From Ignavibacteriales bacterium (GTDB taxonomy: Bacteria > Bacteroidota > Ignavibacteria > Ignavibacteriales > Melioribacteraceae): 64,000 nucleotides of DNA. The notes beneath the pieces are model-generated. The model was not told where the DNA came from. It did not search any database and was given only the letters and a program-made list of their open reading frames with translations. The stretch is from assembly GCA_021740915.1 (NCBI GenBank), contig JAIOYW010000002.1:186001-250000 (forward strand), given 5' to 3'. Of this stretch, positions 34,747 through 44,479 are shown one piece after another (position 1 is the stretch's first letter; the number at the start of each line of letters is the position of its first letter). A program made the translations under genes and the position numbers.

Positions 34747-37554
34747 TTAGAATCTCAGAGTAAGGCCAAATTTGACATTTCTTCTGGTCAGGTACCGAGC
34801 CGGGTTGTACGGATATGGATTAATGGGCGCCTGAAGATCGGGATAAAGCGGATCGTTCCACGATGCGGGAGTCGGGTCACCGTATTCGTATGCCTCGCCG
34901 GTAATCGGATTCAGGATTGCTGAATTTTTGATATCGAAAAGGTTATTCACTTCCATAAATACCGAAAACTTAAGGCTGCTCAGACTAAAATATTTTTCGA
35001 TATTCATATCAACCCAGAACCAGTCCTTGCCCACTTCTGCATTTGTCCGAGTGCGGTCAGTTTCATATTCAGGTCTTCCGTCTGTTGAATAGCTGCCTGT
35101 AAAAACAACCGGAGTATATCGTTTTCCCGATTGAAAAAATGTTCTGAAATAAAGATTGATATCATCAAGAATACCATGCCCGAAATCAAAAAGAGGCTTA
35201 TCTTTCTCAATGTAAAAATTAAGATTAGCCGAAACTGTGAACGGCCGATCCCAGGAAACATAATCTTCTTTGATTGATTCCTGCAGATCACCTCTCAATA
35301 TTAGCACACCTTCATCAGCAGAAGAACTCTTGCCGGTAACTATTGCATAAGCAAAGGTGAAATTACCTGAAAACCAGCGCCCAAGTCTTTTCCTGTATTC
35401 AAGTTCAATACCGCGGGATTTTGCATAATCGAGATTCGAATATGTAATAAAAGACTGATTGGCAAATCGTGGTGAGGAAATACTCGCCGTTCTGGTTCTG
35501 ACATAATCAAATATATCCTTATAATAAGCAGTTACTGTAAGAACATCATCCTGCGAAAATTGTGTTTTAAGACCAAGTTCATAAGCAACGGTAGTTTCGG
35601 GATTCAGATTCGGATTTCCGAATCTCTGAAAACTCGATTTTGCGCTGAGAGGATTAAGTTTTGCATATACAAATTCCGGTCTCGGCCATTTGCTGAAGTG
35701 ACCATACGAGAAAAACAACACCTGGTTTTCAGTAACAGGATGAGAAATACCCAATCTCGGACTCAGACGCGCTTTATATCTTCGTCCTCCGAAAAACGGA
35801 AATGAATCATCTTTGTATCTCTCTCTTATTTCATCAGGGATCGTAACAACTTCAGGATTTTCTACAGCATCATCAATGTACTTGCCCGGGAACCAATAAT
35901 CCATCCGGAGACCGAAGTTCAGGATCATTCCGCTAAAATTTATGTTATCCTGAGCATAAAATGAACCGCGGGCAGGAAATACCTGGTAATAATCATTATT
36001 CAATCCCAGTTCACCAACCCATGGCTTGTAAATATCGAGCACCTGCATTTCCTGAAAAACAAGATTAAATCCTGCTTTGAATTTATTCAGTTCATCAAAA
36101 AAACTGGTGACATCACCTTTAAATGATAATTCTTCAAAATAATGATCTCTCCAGGTTGAAGGATTGCCGACATCCCAGAATCCATCCCCGGGAATTACGC
36201 CGATTGTGTCACTTTCCATATTATAGTATTCAACCGGGATTGTGGTTATATCTTTCGGCTCCTGATATTCGTACCAGTATTTGCCGTTTGCATCGGCACG
36301 AAGGTTTGTAAAGAAATGGTTAATCTTAAATTCATAAAAAGTACTTGAATTTAACGTATGGGTCAGGCTGAGAGTATTATACTTATTATTATGTGTAAAA
36401 GTATTTGCGTTATCAAGAAGATCCTGAAATTCATACTGATAACCGGGGCTCGGTTCAATATATTCAAGGTTTGACTGAAGAGATTGTGAATTCTGATTAA
36501 TATTTACCGACTGGTTGAATGAATAAACAAGTTTGAAGGTACTCGTAACCGCATAGGTCAGTTTAGCAAGTCCAAACCAGCTATTTTCAGCCCTTGGTGC
36601 AAACCTTGTACCGTAAAATATTGATGAATAAAGTTGAGTGCTCGATGAGGGTTTAAAATATCCCTGTGTTATGCCGTCTGAGATTCCGCCATAAAAACTA
36701 CCAAAAAAACTGATTTTACCGGGAATCTGGACTCCAAGCAGGGGCAGAAGCATGGATGTAAAAGGCTCAGGACCACTCAGGTTAGCTTCAAAAATGTCGA
36801 TATTAAATACATTATGCGATGAAGTGTTCCCGAAATTATCCCGTTTATAACTGAGGCTTCCAGAAAATTTATCACCGCCTTCACGGGTACGAACATTAAC
36901 TATTCCTGATGTAGCCTGCCCGAATTCTGCATTGAAACCACCAGTAATAACCTCAACCTCCTCAATCGAGTTTGCACTTAGCTGAAGTCCGAAACCAGTA
37001 CCCGAAAGCGGATCCTGAACAGAGACACCGTCTAAAAGAAAAGCATTCTCGTACGATCTTCCGCCTCTGATATGCACGGCATTATCAGACTTAACAACCC
37101 CAGCCTGCTGGGTCACAAGGTCACTGACATTTTCAACAACAGCAAGTTCTATGTCCTCTTTGGATATGGTCTTTTTACTCTGGGTTTCTTCAACATCCAC
37201 CAATGGTTTGTCTCCGATTACGACAACATCCTGTTCCATCGTGAGAACGGTTTCTTCCATCGGTATGTCAATTTCAAGGGTTTTATTCGCTTCTATCCTG
37301 ATACCGGTGTACTGTCTGGTCTTGTAACCTATCAGAGAAACTTCAACAATGTATGTGCCTTCGTTAATTCCTCTTATTTCGTACTTGCCGTCAAAATCAG
37401 ATGCAGAGCCGTAATAAGTACCCTTAAGCACAATATTAACTCCGGGAAGTCCATCTTTCAAAGCTTTATCGGTAACCGTTCCTCTCAGATTACCTTTACC
37501 CTGTGCGAAGAATATACCGGAAAATATCAGAATTGCAATAATTATCTTTTTCAT
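34747..37554 (-). CDS. TonB-dependent outer-membrane receptor with carboxypeptidase-regulatory-like domain
   Basis: A 935-residue receptor. Signal peptide (MKKIIIAILIFSGIFFAQG), a CarboxypepD_reg-like beta-sandwich (about 22-108, 'LRGTVTDKALKDGLPGVNIV'), a plug domain (about 125-235, 'VHIRGGRSYENAFLLDGVSV' and 'EVEVITGGFNAEFGQATSGI') and a 22-strand barrel ending in 'RRNVKFGLTLRF' with a terminal Phe. This is the SusC/Oar-like architecture. It overlaps the preceding lipoprotein gene by 4 bases. A paralogue is at 59507-62368. The substrate is not evident; it may take up oligomers or export/anchor surface protein. Confidence 0.92.
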   Translation of the reverse strand: MKKIIIAILIFSGIFFAQGKGNLRGTVTDKALKDGLPGVNIVLKGTYYGSASDFDGKYEIRGINEGTYIVEVSLIGYKTRQYTGIRIEANKTLEIDIPMEETVLTMEQDVVVIGDKPLVDVEETQSKKTISKEDIELAVVENVSDLVTQQAGVVKSDNAVHIRGGRSYENAFLLDGVSVQDPLSGTGFGLQLSANSIEEVEVITGGFNAEFGQATSGIVNVRTREGGDKFSGSLSYKRDNFGNTSSHNVFNIDIFEANLSGPEPFTSMLLPLLGVQIPGKISFFGSFYGGISDGITQGYFKPSSSTQLYSSIFYGTRFAPRAENSWFGLAKLTYAVTSTFKLVYSFNQSVNINQNSQSLQSNLEYIEPSPGYQYEFQDLLDNANTFTHNNKYNTLSLTHTLNSSTFYEFKINHFFTNLRADANGKYWYEYQEPKDITTIPVEYYNMESDTIGVIPGDGFWDVGNPSTWRDHYFEELSFKGDVTSFFDELNKFKAGFNLVFQEMQVLDIYKPWVGELGLNNDYYQVFPARGSFYAQDNINFSGMILNFGLRMDYWFPGKYIDDAVENPEVVTIPDEIRERYKDDSFPFFGGRRYKARLSPRLGISHPVTENQVLFFSYGHFSKWPRPEFVYAKLNPLSAKSSFQRFGNPNLNPETTVAYELGLKTQFSQDDVLTVTAYYKDIFDYVRTRTASISSPRFANQSFITYSNLDYAKSRGIELEYRKRLGRWFSGNFTFAYAIVTGKSSSADEGVLILRGDLQESIKEDYVSWDRPFTVSANLNFYIEKDKPLFDFGHGILDDINLYFRTFFQSGKRYTPVVFTGSYSTDGRPEYETDRTRTNAEVGKDWFWVDMNIEKYFSLSSLKFSVFMEVNNLFDIKNSAILNPITGEAYEYGDPTPASWNDPLYPDLQAPINPYPYNPARYLTRRNVKFGLTLRF

Positions 37555-39098
37555 GGCTGATAACCGAATTCATCAAAAAATAAGATATCGAACATCAGTT
37601 CTACTGTGCCTGGATTCGCATTACATTGATTCAGGGGCAATCCGACAAAAAACAGATCTTTGTTATTATCAATAAACGCAATATTTCCATTGATCTGTGA
37701 ACTCGATAAGTCATAAATTTTTGTTGTTGTGATTGAACTGGGGTAAAATGTCCGCACAAACCCAACTGTAGTCGAAGTTTTAAGTGCCGGAAATACTGAA
37801 GATTGATTCGATTTGAGGAGATTTGCACCAGGGAATACAAACCCGACTGGTTTCTTTTGCCCAAGCGAATCGATCGGGAGAAAATTCTGGACTGTTGGGA
37901 AATCAAAGGCATAGTTTGATGTCGAATCCTGGAAAGTCATCGAGAATGCAATTTTACCGCCGCCGTTAATAAACTTTTGTGTGACTATACTCGCAATCTC
38001 GAGTGAAGGGGTGAAATCCGAATACCAGAAAATATAATCCCAAAGTTTGAGAGTATGAAGAAAAGTAAGATTAGGATACGGCAGGTTCGTGGTTTGAATG
38101 TCAAGAACGTCAAATTTGCCGGTGAGTGCCCCTCCCCTTAAATTATTAAAAATATCCGAATAAAATGTGGGAGGAGTAATATTTCCTTCATAGTCATCGA
38201 CAATAACAATTCTCCCTGAAGGCTTTTTCACAAACCAGGTCTGGCTTGTGTCGGGTAAGGGAATGAACGGAGAAGTTGCCCCGGATATATCCTTTGCCTG
38301 TATGTAAAGCCTGTTATTGTCGTTCACTCTTAAAGTTTGCAATTTCTCAGTATTGATATCATTTTCATCCCCGCCAATCAGAATTTCCATCTCAGTATCC
38401 GAGAGATACCTCAAGGTCACGAGTTTTACACTCCCTTTTAGCTGAACGGGATTCAGAGTATCATTCAAGGCTAAATTTATATTAATAATTGTCTCATCAC
38501 CGTCAATATCAGCGGTAGCCCAGCCGACCGTTACAACCGGAAAAGATACTGTCGGCAGAATACTTAGATCATCCCATTCAATTTCAGGGGGTGAATTTTT
38601 AATCGGAAAGTCAAGTGTTGCGGGAGTTTTGTCAATCGCTCCAACATCTATATAGACTTCACCATCATCGTAGATGTTATTATTATTAGCATCAATAAAT
38701 GGCTCTGCCCCGAAATTTATTCCGTTGCGGATGACAGAATTATCATACTTACCATTTCCGCTATTATCAATTGCGGTAACTTTGAAATTATAATTCGTAT
38801 CAACAGTCCCGATAGGCAGTGAAAACTGGATACTGTTTTGAGTCGTAAAACTCCAGTTGTCCTGTATGCCTTCCCATTTATAATAATAACCGATAATCAG
38901 TCCATCGGGATCATCTCCCCACCAATGAACTGTCAGACGGCTTTTTTGCTGAGAAATTCCTGAAGAATCAGGCTGCAGAAACAGATTTGTTTCCGGCTCC
39001 CTGTTTCCCAAAAGATTATCACTCGGAGTTTCCCGGCAGGACTGGGTTAGGTATGCGATAGAAATCGCAAAAATTAATAGAAGTAATTTTTTCTTCAT
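37551..39098 (-). CDS. Surface lipoprotein of unknown function
   Basis: A 515-residue lipoprotein with lipobox 'LTQSC' (Cys21). The middle contains FnIII-like strands ('LTVHWWGDDPDGLIIGYYYKW', 'FKVTAIDNSGNGKYD') and an acidic, calcium-binding-like 'DANNNNIYDDGE' loop near residue 140. The C-terminal part ('IVIVDDYEGNITPPTFYSDI', 'WDYIFWYSDF') looks like a flavodoxin/GATase-like alpha-beta domain often found in secreted proteins of this lineage. No catalytic motif is obvious. It overlaps the TonB receptor gene, so by position it may be its SusD-like partner, but it has no SusD sequence features. Confidence 0.7.
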   Translation of the reverse strand: MKKKLLLLIFAISIAYLTQSCRETPSDNLLGNREPETNLFLQPDSSGISQQKSRLTVHWWGDDPDGLIIGYYYKWEGIQDNWSFTTQNSIQFSLPIGTVDTNYNFKVTAIDNSGNGKYDNSVIRNGINFGAEPFIDANNNNIYDDGEVYIDVGAIDKTPATLDFPIKNSPPEIEWDDLSILPTVSFPVVTVGWATADIDGDETIININLALNDTLNPVQLKGSVKLVTLRYLSDTEMEILIGGDENDINTEKLQTLRVNDNNRLYIQAKDISGATSPFIPLPDTSQTWFVKKPSGRIVIVDDYEGNITPPTFYSDIFNNLRGGALTGKFDVLDIQTTNLPYPNLTFLHTLKLWDYIFWYSDFTPSLEIASIVTQKFINGGGKIAFSMTFQDSTSNYAFDFPTVQNFLPIDSLGQKKPVGFVFPGANLLKSNQSSVFPALKTSTTVGFVRTFYPSSITTTKIYDLSSSQINGNIAFIDNNKDLFFVGLPLNQCNANPGTVELMFDILFFDEFGYQP

Positions 39099-39105
39099 AA
39101 GTTTT

Positions 39106-39131
39106 AAAAGGGCGGCATTGAATCCGCCCTT
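39106..39131 (-). terminator. Intra-operon terminator or attenuator
   Basis: AAGGGCGG and CCGCCCTT arms (8 bp, perfect, 8-base loop) lie between the stop of the 705-aa gene and the start of the lipoprotein gene. On the minus strand the hairpin is followed by only a short TTTT. It may lower read-through from the two large upstream secreted-protein genes into the receptor genes. Confidence 0.5.
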
Positions 39132-39141
39132 AATAGTTAAA

Positions 39142-41259
39142 TTATTTTACAAGAAGCATTTTTTTAACATTATTAAAACCACTGGTTTCAATGCTATAGA
39201 AATAGATTCCTGAAACCAGGTCTGATGCATCAAATGTTACCTTGTGAATTCCCGCCTTAATAATACCATTAACAAGAACAGCAATTTCCTGTCCGAGAAT
39301 ATTATAGATTTTCAAAGTCACAAAATTTTCCGAAGGTACTGAAAATTCAATATTTGTTGTGGGATTGAAAGGGTTTGGATAATTCTGAGACAATGCAAAT
39401 TCATCAGGAGAAAGATTATCGTCCTTAAGGTCAGTTGTAAATCCGACAAAATCTTCATCCCTGCGTGGAACAATTTTATAATTCGAGAATGAGAAATACA
39501 ATATTCCGGTCACAGATTCAAAGCTATCGCCAGTCTGCACTCTGGTCGGCACAGTCTCAAGAGATACATCCCAGAAATTATGATAATTATGCGTACCGTC
39601 CTGCATTTCCATTCTTGTCTGAATGTTTGAAGCATCTGCAACGAACATTTCACCATAATTGTTATTAGTGCCACTAATATTCGGACCTGGATTACCGTCT
39701 GCGTTCTCATCGATAACAGTAATATTCGAATACTTGACAAGAACCCCCTCATAGGATTCTGCCGGCAACGATCCGCTCGATGAATTTGAAATAACAGCGG
39801 TACTTATTTCAACGGGATCAGGAACAGTGCCGGTACCGGATACAACTACCTGTGCAGGTGTATCAAGATTTTCAATACGCGTAACGCCAAATTCTTCATC
39901 AACAATGCCTGTAACTGTAACAGCATCCCCTCTTCTTAAATCATAAACTTCTGTACCAAAAAGCCAGATACCTGTCCATGGACCTGACCCATCCTGAATG
40001 TAAACCTGAGGTCCAATCTGGTTAAAATCGCCTTCAATATCAGTGGTATCTGCACTGACAACTCCACTGACAGTTACAGTATAGCTATCGTATCCAGAGT
40101 AACCGCTGCCGAATGGGCTGTACTGAACATCAGCAATTTTCAGAGCTCTGCCGAGAGTAAGATAAAAATATTTATTGGTTGTGGGATTACTCGGATTTGT
40201 TGAAGAAGCTCCGTCATTATCAATGGCTTTAACATAGTATGCGACCAGACTTGAATCTCCCCTGCCGGGAATTTGAGCTGAATAAACCGTATCTCCGGGT
40301 GCGGGAGTCATTGCAACCGAATCAAGAGTGCCGCCATTGATCTGATACATCAGCCATGCCTGAGCAATAACTCCATCAAGGTCTTTAACTTTCGCTTCTA
40401 CCGTTACAGGTTCATTCAAACCAACAACGCCTTTATCACGAACAACTGTATAAATATTCGGAGGAACAATATCTCCGTATTTGATATCACTTCTGTATGC
40501 GGGATTCAGCACAAACCAGCCGTTGGCAAGGTTATCCCTGTTCTGAATATATCCCCTGATATACTCTAATTTGGTCCCTGCAAGCGGAGGGGTAGCGTTA
40601 TAAAAGTACGTTGACTGATTGCCAATAACAAGACTTGAATTATTGACGTCAAAAACTGTAAACGAACCATTACCAATTGCCCCGGGATCAGCAGTCGTAA
40701 CATTTCTGATCTCCACATATACCCCTTCCCATTTTTCAGCAAGGTAATTGGGACTGCTCGTGCCAACCTGAACGAGCGAATCAAGTGTCAGGAGCACCGG
40801 TTCCGGCCTCTGTTGAAGACCGATAACATCCTGTGGTTCAAATTTTGTCAGGTTAAACTGGGTGGTCACAAAGTACTCCTGAACAACTCCGGTCACTTTT
40901 ACAACAGTTCCTGTATCTAGAATTTTGAAGAGGTCATTCGGTACTTCCATTCTGGCAAGAATACCACCGTATTCAGGATCATTCGGGTCCTGCAGATAAA
41001 CACCTCTTGAACTTCCACCTGTTCTAAGAACTGCAAGACTATCGGGTGAGGCTCCCCTGTTAGGGGCAACAGTAACAATTCCTGTTACAATTACAGTATC
41101 TCCTTCGTACGGTGATTTGAAATCGTGCGGAGGAACAAGCAATGTATCTGGAGACAAATATTGAATGTCTCTGAGTGTAACTTCAGGATATGTTTGAGCC
41201 TGGATCAGACTTAAACCACCAAGTACTAATATCAAAAGAAATGAATAATATCGTTTCAT
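39142..41259 (-). CDS. Secreted multi-domain protein with OB-fold repeats and T9SS sorting domain
   Basis: A 705-residue exported protein. Signal peptide MKRYYSFLLILVLGGLSLIQAQ. Two DUF5689-like OB-fold segments (about 25-240 and 375-610, recognised by repeats such as 'GDTVIVTGIVTVAPNRG' and 'RRGDAVTVTGIVDEEFGVTR') flank a segment with 'YTVVRDKGVVGLNEPVTVEA'. The C-terminal sorting domain begins 'NYPNPFNPTTNIEFSVP' and ends 'VKKMLLVK'. The OB-fold units resemble those in the PLD-like protein at the other end of the locus, suggesting related surface binding roles. No catalytic site is seen. It starts 12 bases after the 690-aa gene stop. Confidence 0.82.
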   Translation of the reverse strand: MKRYYSFLLILVLGGLSLIQAQTYPEVTLRDIQYLSPDTLLVPPHDFKSPYEGDTVIVTGIVTVAPNRGASPDSLAVLRTGGSSRGVYLQDPNDPEYGGILARMEVPNDLFKILDTGTVVKVTGVVQEYFVTTQFNLTKFEPQDVIGLQQRPEPVLLTLDSLVQVGTSSPNYLAEKWEGVYVEIRNVTTADPGAIGNGSFTVFDVNNSSLVIGNQSTYFYNATPPLAGTKLEYIRGYIQNRDNLANGWFVLNPAYRSDIKYGDIVPPNIYTVVRDKGVVGLNEPVTVEAKVKDLDGVIAQAWLMYQINGGTLDSVAMTPAPGDTVYSAQIPGRGDSSLVAYYVKAIDNDGASSTNPSNPTTNKYFYLTLGRALKIADVQYSPFGSGYSGYDSYTVTVSGVVSADTTDIEGDFNQIGPQVYIQDGSGPWTGIWLFGTEVYDLRRGDAVTVTGIVDEEFGVTRIENLDTPAQVVVSGTGTVPDPVEISTAVISNSSSGSLPAESYEGVLVKYSNITVIDENADGNPGPNISGTNNNYGEMFVADASNIQTRMEMQDGTHNYHNFWDVSLETVPTRVQTGDSFESVTGILYFSFSNYKIVPRRDEDFVGFTTDLKDDNLSPDEFALSQNYPNPFNPTTNIEFSVPSENFVTLKIYNILGQEIAVLVNGIIKAGIHKVTFDASDLVSGIYFYSIETSGFNNVKKMLLVK

Positions 41260-41271
41260 TAATTATCCCTA

Positions 41272-43344
41272 TTATTTTATTACTAAAAATTTACCGGTTT
41301 TTATTTCTCCGGTCTGTGAGTCTTTAACGCTGAAAAGATATAGTCCTGTGGCAACAGCCTGATCATTACCAGTGATTAGATCCCATGCATGTTCGCCGCC
41401 TGACATTTTTTGCGTCTGGTCCTTTGAAAATGTCTCAAACCATCTCACATCCGAACCATTAGAATTCTGGTCATGATGTAACCTATCCACAATATCACCC
41501 GCTAAAGTGTAAATTGTGATCTCACACTCTTCGGGGAGATTGAAGAAATATAATTTCCTTAACCTTTCAGAACCCCCATCCCATATTGCTTCACCGTAAT
41601 ATGGATTCGGATAAACCCCTATTTTAACATCGGCTGATGATGTTGGTAATGACCCTGGTATCACTTTAGCTGATGATGCTAGTAAACTTGATTCAAGTGA
41701 AGTGAGTCCGTTCACCGGGTCACCTTCGTCAAACGCGCTTATTGAAAAGATATATTGCCACCCGTTCAATAGATCTGGAACTTCATATTTATAGTAGTAT
41801 TCAGCCGCATCATTTGGGAATGTTTTCGGTTCAATCAACTCTACGTATCCAAATCCTGTGTTAAAACCGACATTATTACCCAGACTGTCAAATTCCGCCA
41901 TTTTAACGAGCGACTTAAGAATATTCTGAGATGAAGTAAGATCATAGCCTGTGTTTGTTCTGTATAATCTGTATCCCTCAAAATCCTTCCTGCCTGAAAT
42001 AGGATCAATAGATTCTTCTGCCCTGCGATCCCAATAAACCGTAACATTTCTATCACCGGGTACAGCTTTGATCCCGGGGGATGAAGGCGGTGCCGGTAGT
42101 ATATATCTTGTTATAATTCCATCCACATCAAGATCTTCACCTGGATCAAGAATTCCATTGCCGTTTCTGTCCTCTCCATTGTATGCTCTTATAGCCCATC
42201 CGGCATTGGTATAGAGATTTTTTCTTTGTTCCTCAGTATCAAGGGCAGGTGATTCAGAACCATATTTTTTAGCGCATACAATAGCAAAAGTCACGTTAAT
42301 AGAGTCACCCGGGGCTATTGACTTATAGTACCCCGAGGAAATCAACATCGATCTGTTGCTTGCAGTTTTTAGACCATTCGGGTCAATACCCGAATTATAA
42401 CGGTTGCTTCCGCCAAAATATCCCATCAGTTTGCGATATCTTTCAGGGTCTGTTTGTGGTGTAAATAAATTTGCATTTGTAGTATTACGATATTGCCACG
42501 AAACAAAATTTACACTATCGGCTTCTTCCGAAGAGCCAAGAAACTGAATGCCGATATAACTATCAGTGAAACCAAGATCACCTGCAGCATCAAATTCATA
42601 AGCCATCTGCAATGAATCACTATAGCCATTGCCACCCTTATTGAAGAAGGAAGTTCCAGTATATGGTGAAGTTTTATTAGTATTCCGAACGACCGTATCT
42701 GTCCAAAGTCCGATATAGACGCTATCAAGATACTTGTTGGATACATTTTTGATCCAATAATTCATAATCACAAAAAAATCCGCGAAGGGGTAATTCCAGG
42801 CATATGATTCCTGCCGGACAGCAATTCCCATCGGGTTGTGTCCGATGATAACTTCGTTGTTTTCTGTATAACGGTTTGTGTCTGCATATTCTGCAATAAA
42901 ATCCTGGTGGGATATAGCGTCAGGTGAAAAGAATGGAGAGTCTATCAGCGAGGATCTCACCTGAACATAACTGCCTTTTCTGTTCGTAAATTCGTATCCG
43001 TTTTCTGTAGCCGTGGGATCAGTTGATGATGTTGTGACATAAGGACCAACCCTGTTCGCCCCTGCTGCGTTGTCACTCCTGAAAGCCCCAACCCAGAGTC
43101 CTCCATTATATAAATGTTCTATACCGCTGCCCAAAGGATATTCACAATTGGATTGTGTCGGCCACTTTCTAAAACTATGGCCATAAACCCCAAAATTTGT
43201 CACTGTTAACCCTAAATTTCCAACATTAGTGTACTTCGTGTTGTCATCGTCAGTAACTTTCTTGAGTCGGTCATCGTCCTGGCCCTGGAAGCCAAAAGCA
43301 AAAATCACCAGGAATATTATTGTAATCTGTTTAGAAACGCGCAT
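41272..43344 (-). CDS. Secreted FnIII/T9SS surface protein, first gene of the surface locus
   Basis: A 690-residue exported protein with a signal peptide (cut near 'AFGFQG'). It has a conserved N-terminal block ('SNCEYPLGSGIEHLYNGGLW') and a 'GIKAVPGDRNVTVYWDRRAE' FnIII-like module followed by 'SGRKDFEGYRLYRT'. It ends in a T9SS-type domain ('EITIYTLAGDIVDRLHH' to 'GKFLVIK'). The FnIII/CTD part is clearly homologous to the 1202-aa protein at 55878-59486, which has 'VSAVPGDGKVTIYWDDRSES'. No enzyme motif is visible; likely a displayed structural or binding protein. A possible promoter (TTGTTC-N17-TATTTT on the minus strand) lies just upstream of the gene. Confidence 0.8.
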   Translation of the reverse strand: MRVSKQITIIFLVIFAFGFQGQDDDRLKKVTDDDNTKYTNVGNLGLTVTNFGVYGHSFRKWPTQSNCEYPLGSGIEHLYNGGLWVGAFRSDNAAGANRVGPYVTTSSTDPTATENGYEFTNRKGSYVQVRSSLIDSPFFSPDAISHQDFIAEYADTNRYTENNEVIIGHNPMGIAVRQESYAWNYPFADFFVIMNYWIKNVSNKYLDSVYIGLWTDTVVRNTNKTSPYTGTSFFNKGGNGYSDSLQMAYEFDAAGDLGFTDSYIGIQFLGSSEEADSVNFVSWQYRNTTNANLFTPQTDPERYRKLMGYFGGSNRYNSGIDPNGLKTASNRSMLISSGYYKSIAPGDSINVTFAIVCAKKYGSESPALDTEEQRKNLYTNAGWAIRAYNGEDRNGNGILDPGEDLDVDGIITRYILPAPPSSPGIKAVPGDRNVTVYWDRRAEESIDPISGRKDFEGYRLYRTNTGYDLTSSQNILKSLVKMAEFDSLGNNVGFNTGFGYVELIEPKTFPNDAAEYYYKYEVPDLLNGWQYIFSISAFDEGDPVNGLTSLESSLLASSAKVIPGSLPTSSADVKIGVYPNPYYGEAIWDGGSERLRKLYFFNLPEECEITIYTLAGDIVDRLHHDQNSNGSDVRWFETFSKDQTQKMSGGEHAWDLITGNDQAVATGLYLFSVKDSQTGEIKTGKFLVIK

Positions 43345-43876
43345 ATTTATTCAATTTAAATTAGACTGCTAAAATACATATTTTGACGTTAGGGAACAAT
43401 TAACACAAAGTGAAACAATCGTTAAGATTTGGTTAAGTCGTAATCAATTAAACCTTTTCCAGTTTCTCATTTCAACAATCAGCGAATAACACCCTACATT
43501 AAGTGAAGTTGAAAACGAAAAAGACCAATTTTGTATAATAAATATTTCAATAATAAAATCAAGGCAGAAATATCCGGACGAAAATGCTGTCAATAGAAAT
43601 GATAAAATTCGGTAAATAAGTGTATTAAGATTTCCGATTTCCCTTAATTATCGCAGGCATCCTAATGGGCATCTGAACAAAGCTACATTTTACTGTTTAT
43701 GGTTTTCGCACAGAACATTGCTGAACTTGCCTGGAATTAAATAATCACAGAAGCAGATAGCAGGAAATGCGGCTGAAGCCTGACTATTAAGTAAAAATTA
43801 TTAGATATTCCAATTTGCTTATGATTGAAAACCCATTTTTCAATTCAATAATATGATTTGCTATTAATATTAATGC
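43345..43876. other. Gene-free spacer upstream of the surface locus
   Basis: About 530 AT-rich bases with no credible gene on either strand. The part next to 43345 should hold the surface-locus promoter. I see no repeat, tRNA or mobile-element trace. Confidence 0.6.
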
Positions 43877-43910
43877 AGAAAAAAACCCGCCCGAAAATAT
43901 TCAGGCGGGT
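43877..43910 (-). terminator. Terminator of the 2-oxoacid:ferredoxin oxidoreductase operon
   Basis: ACCCGCC and GGCGGGT arms close on a short AT-rich loop; on the minus strand a T-run follows. It is 16 bases beyond the gamma-subunit stop. Confidence 0.88.
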
Positions 43911-43926
43911 AAGCTTTTAATACTAA

Positions 43927-44478
43927 TTATTTTACTCCAACCATCTCAGCGAGTTTCATGCCTCTTAAAAGGGCTTCCTCATTAAGGGGAAGCAGATTGT
44001 GATATCGCTCGGGTAAGACTTTTTTTAATCCTTCAATAATATTACCGGTTGTAATTATCGGTTTCTTTGCAAGAAATGCACCAAGCATTATCATATTCAG
44101 AACCTTAGTGTTCTTCATCCTTGCTGCTTCATTACTCCCCTCAATACCAACAATTTCAATATCAGTTCTTGTCGGAGGATTAATAATATTTGTGGTATCA
44201 TAAATCATCATACCCCCGGGTTTTATAGCATTTTCAAATTTATCAACGGATGGCTGATTAAGTGCAATTACCGTATCAAATTTTGAAATAATTGGAGAAC
44301 TGATTTTTTTATCGCTGACAATTGTGATGCAGTTTGCGGTTCCACCACGCATTTCGGGACCATAAGATGGCATCCAGCTGACTTCTTTATTTTCAATTAT
44401 ACCGGCGTAGCAAAGGATCATTCCCATCGAAAGCACACCCTGCCCCCCGAATCCAGCAATAATTATTTCTTCATTCAT
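43927..44478 (-). CDS. 2-oxoacid:ferredoxin oxidoreductase, gamma subunit
   Basis: A 183-residue protein starting 'MNEEIIIAGFGGQGVLSMG', the standard opening of the gamma domain of pyruvate/2-oxoacid:ferredoxin oxidoreductases (KorC/VorC type), followed by 'SWMPSYGPEMRGGTANCIT'. I chose ATG 44478 and not the in-frame ATG at 44565 because AGGAGA precedes it, the family homology begins there, and it lies one base after the beta-subunit stop. It binds the CoA-side part of the catalytic unit. Last gene of the delta-alpha-beta-gamma operon. Confidence 0.92.
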   Translation of the reverse strand: MNEEIIIAGFGGQGVLSMGMILCYAGIIENKEVSWMPSYGPEMRGGTANCITIVSDKKISSPIISKFDTVIALNQPSVDKFENAIKPGGMMIYDTTNIINPPTRTDIEIVGIEGSNEAARMKNTKVLNMIMLGAFLAKKPIITTGNIIEGLKKVLPERYHNLLPLNEEALLRGMKLAEMVGVK

Positions 44479-44479
44479 G

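Noticed and set aside
37551-39098. SusD-like partner of the TonB receptor
   Set aside because: Position fits, but no SusD/TPR-type sequence blocks are visible, so it is called only a lipoprotein.
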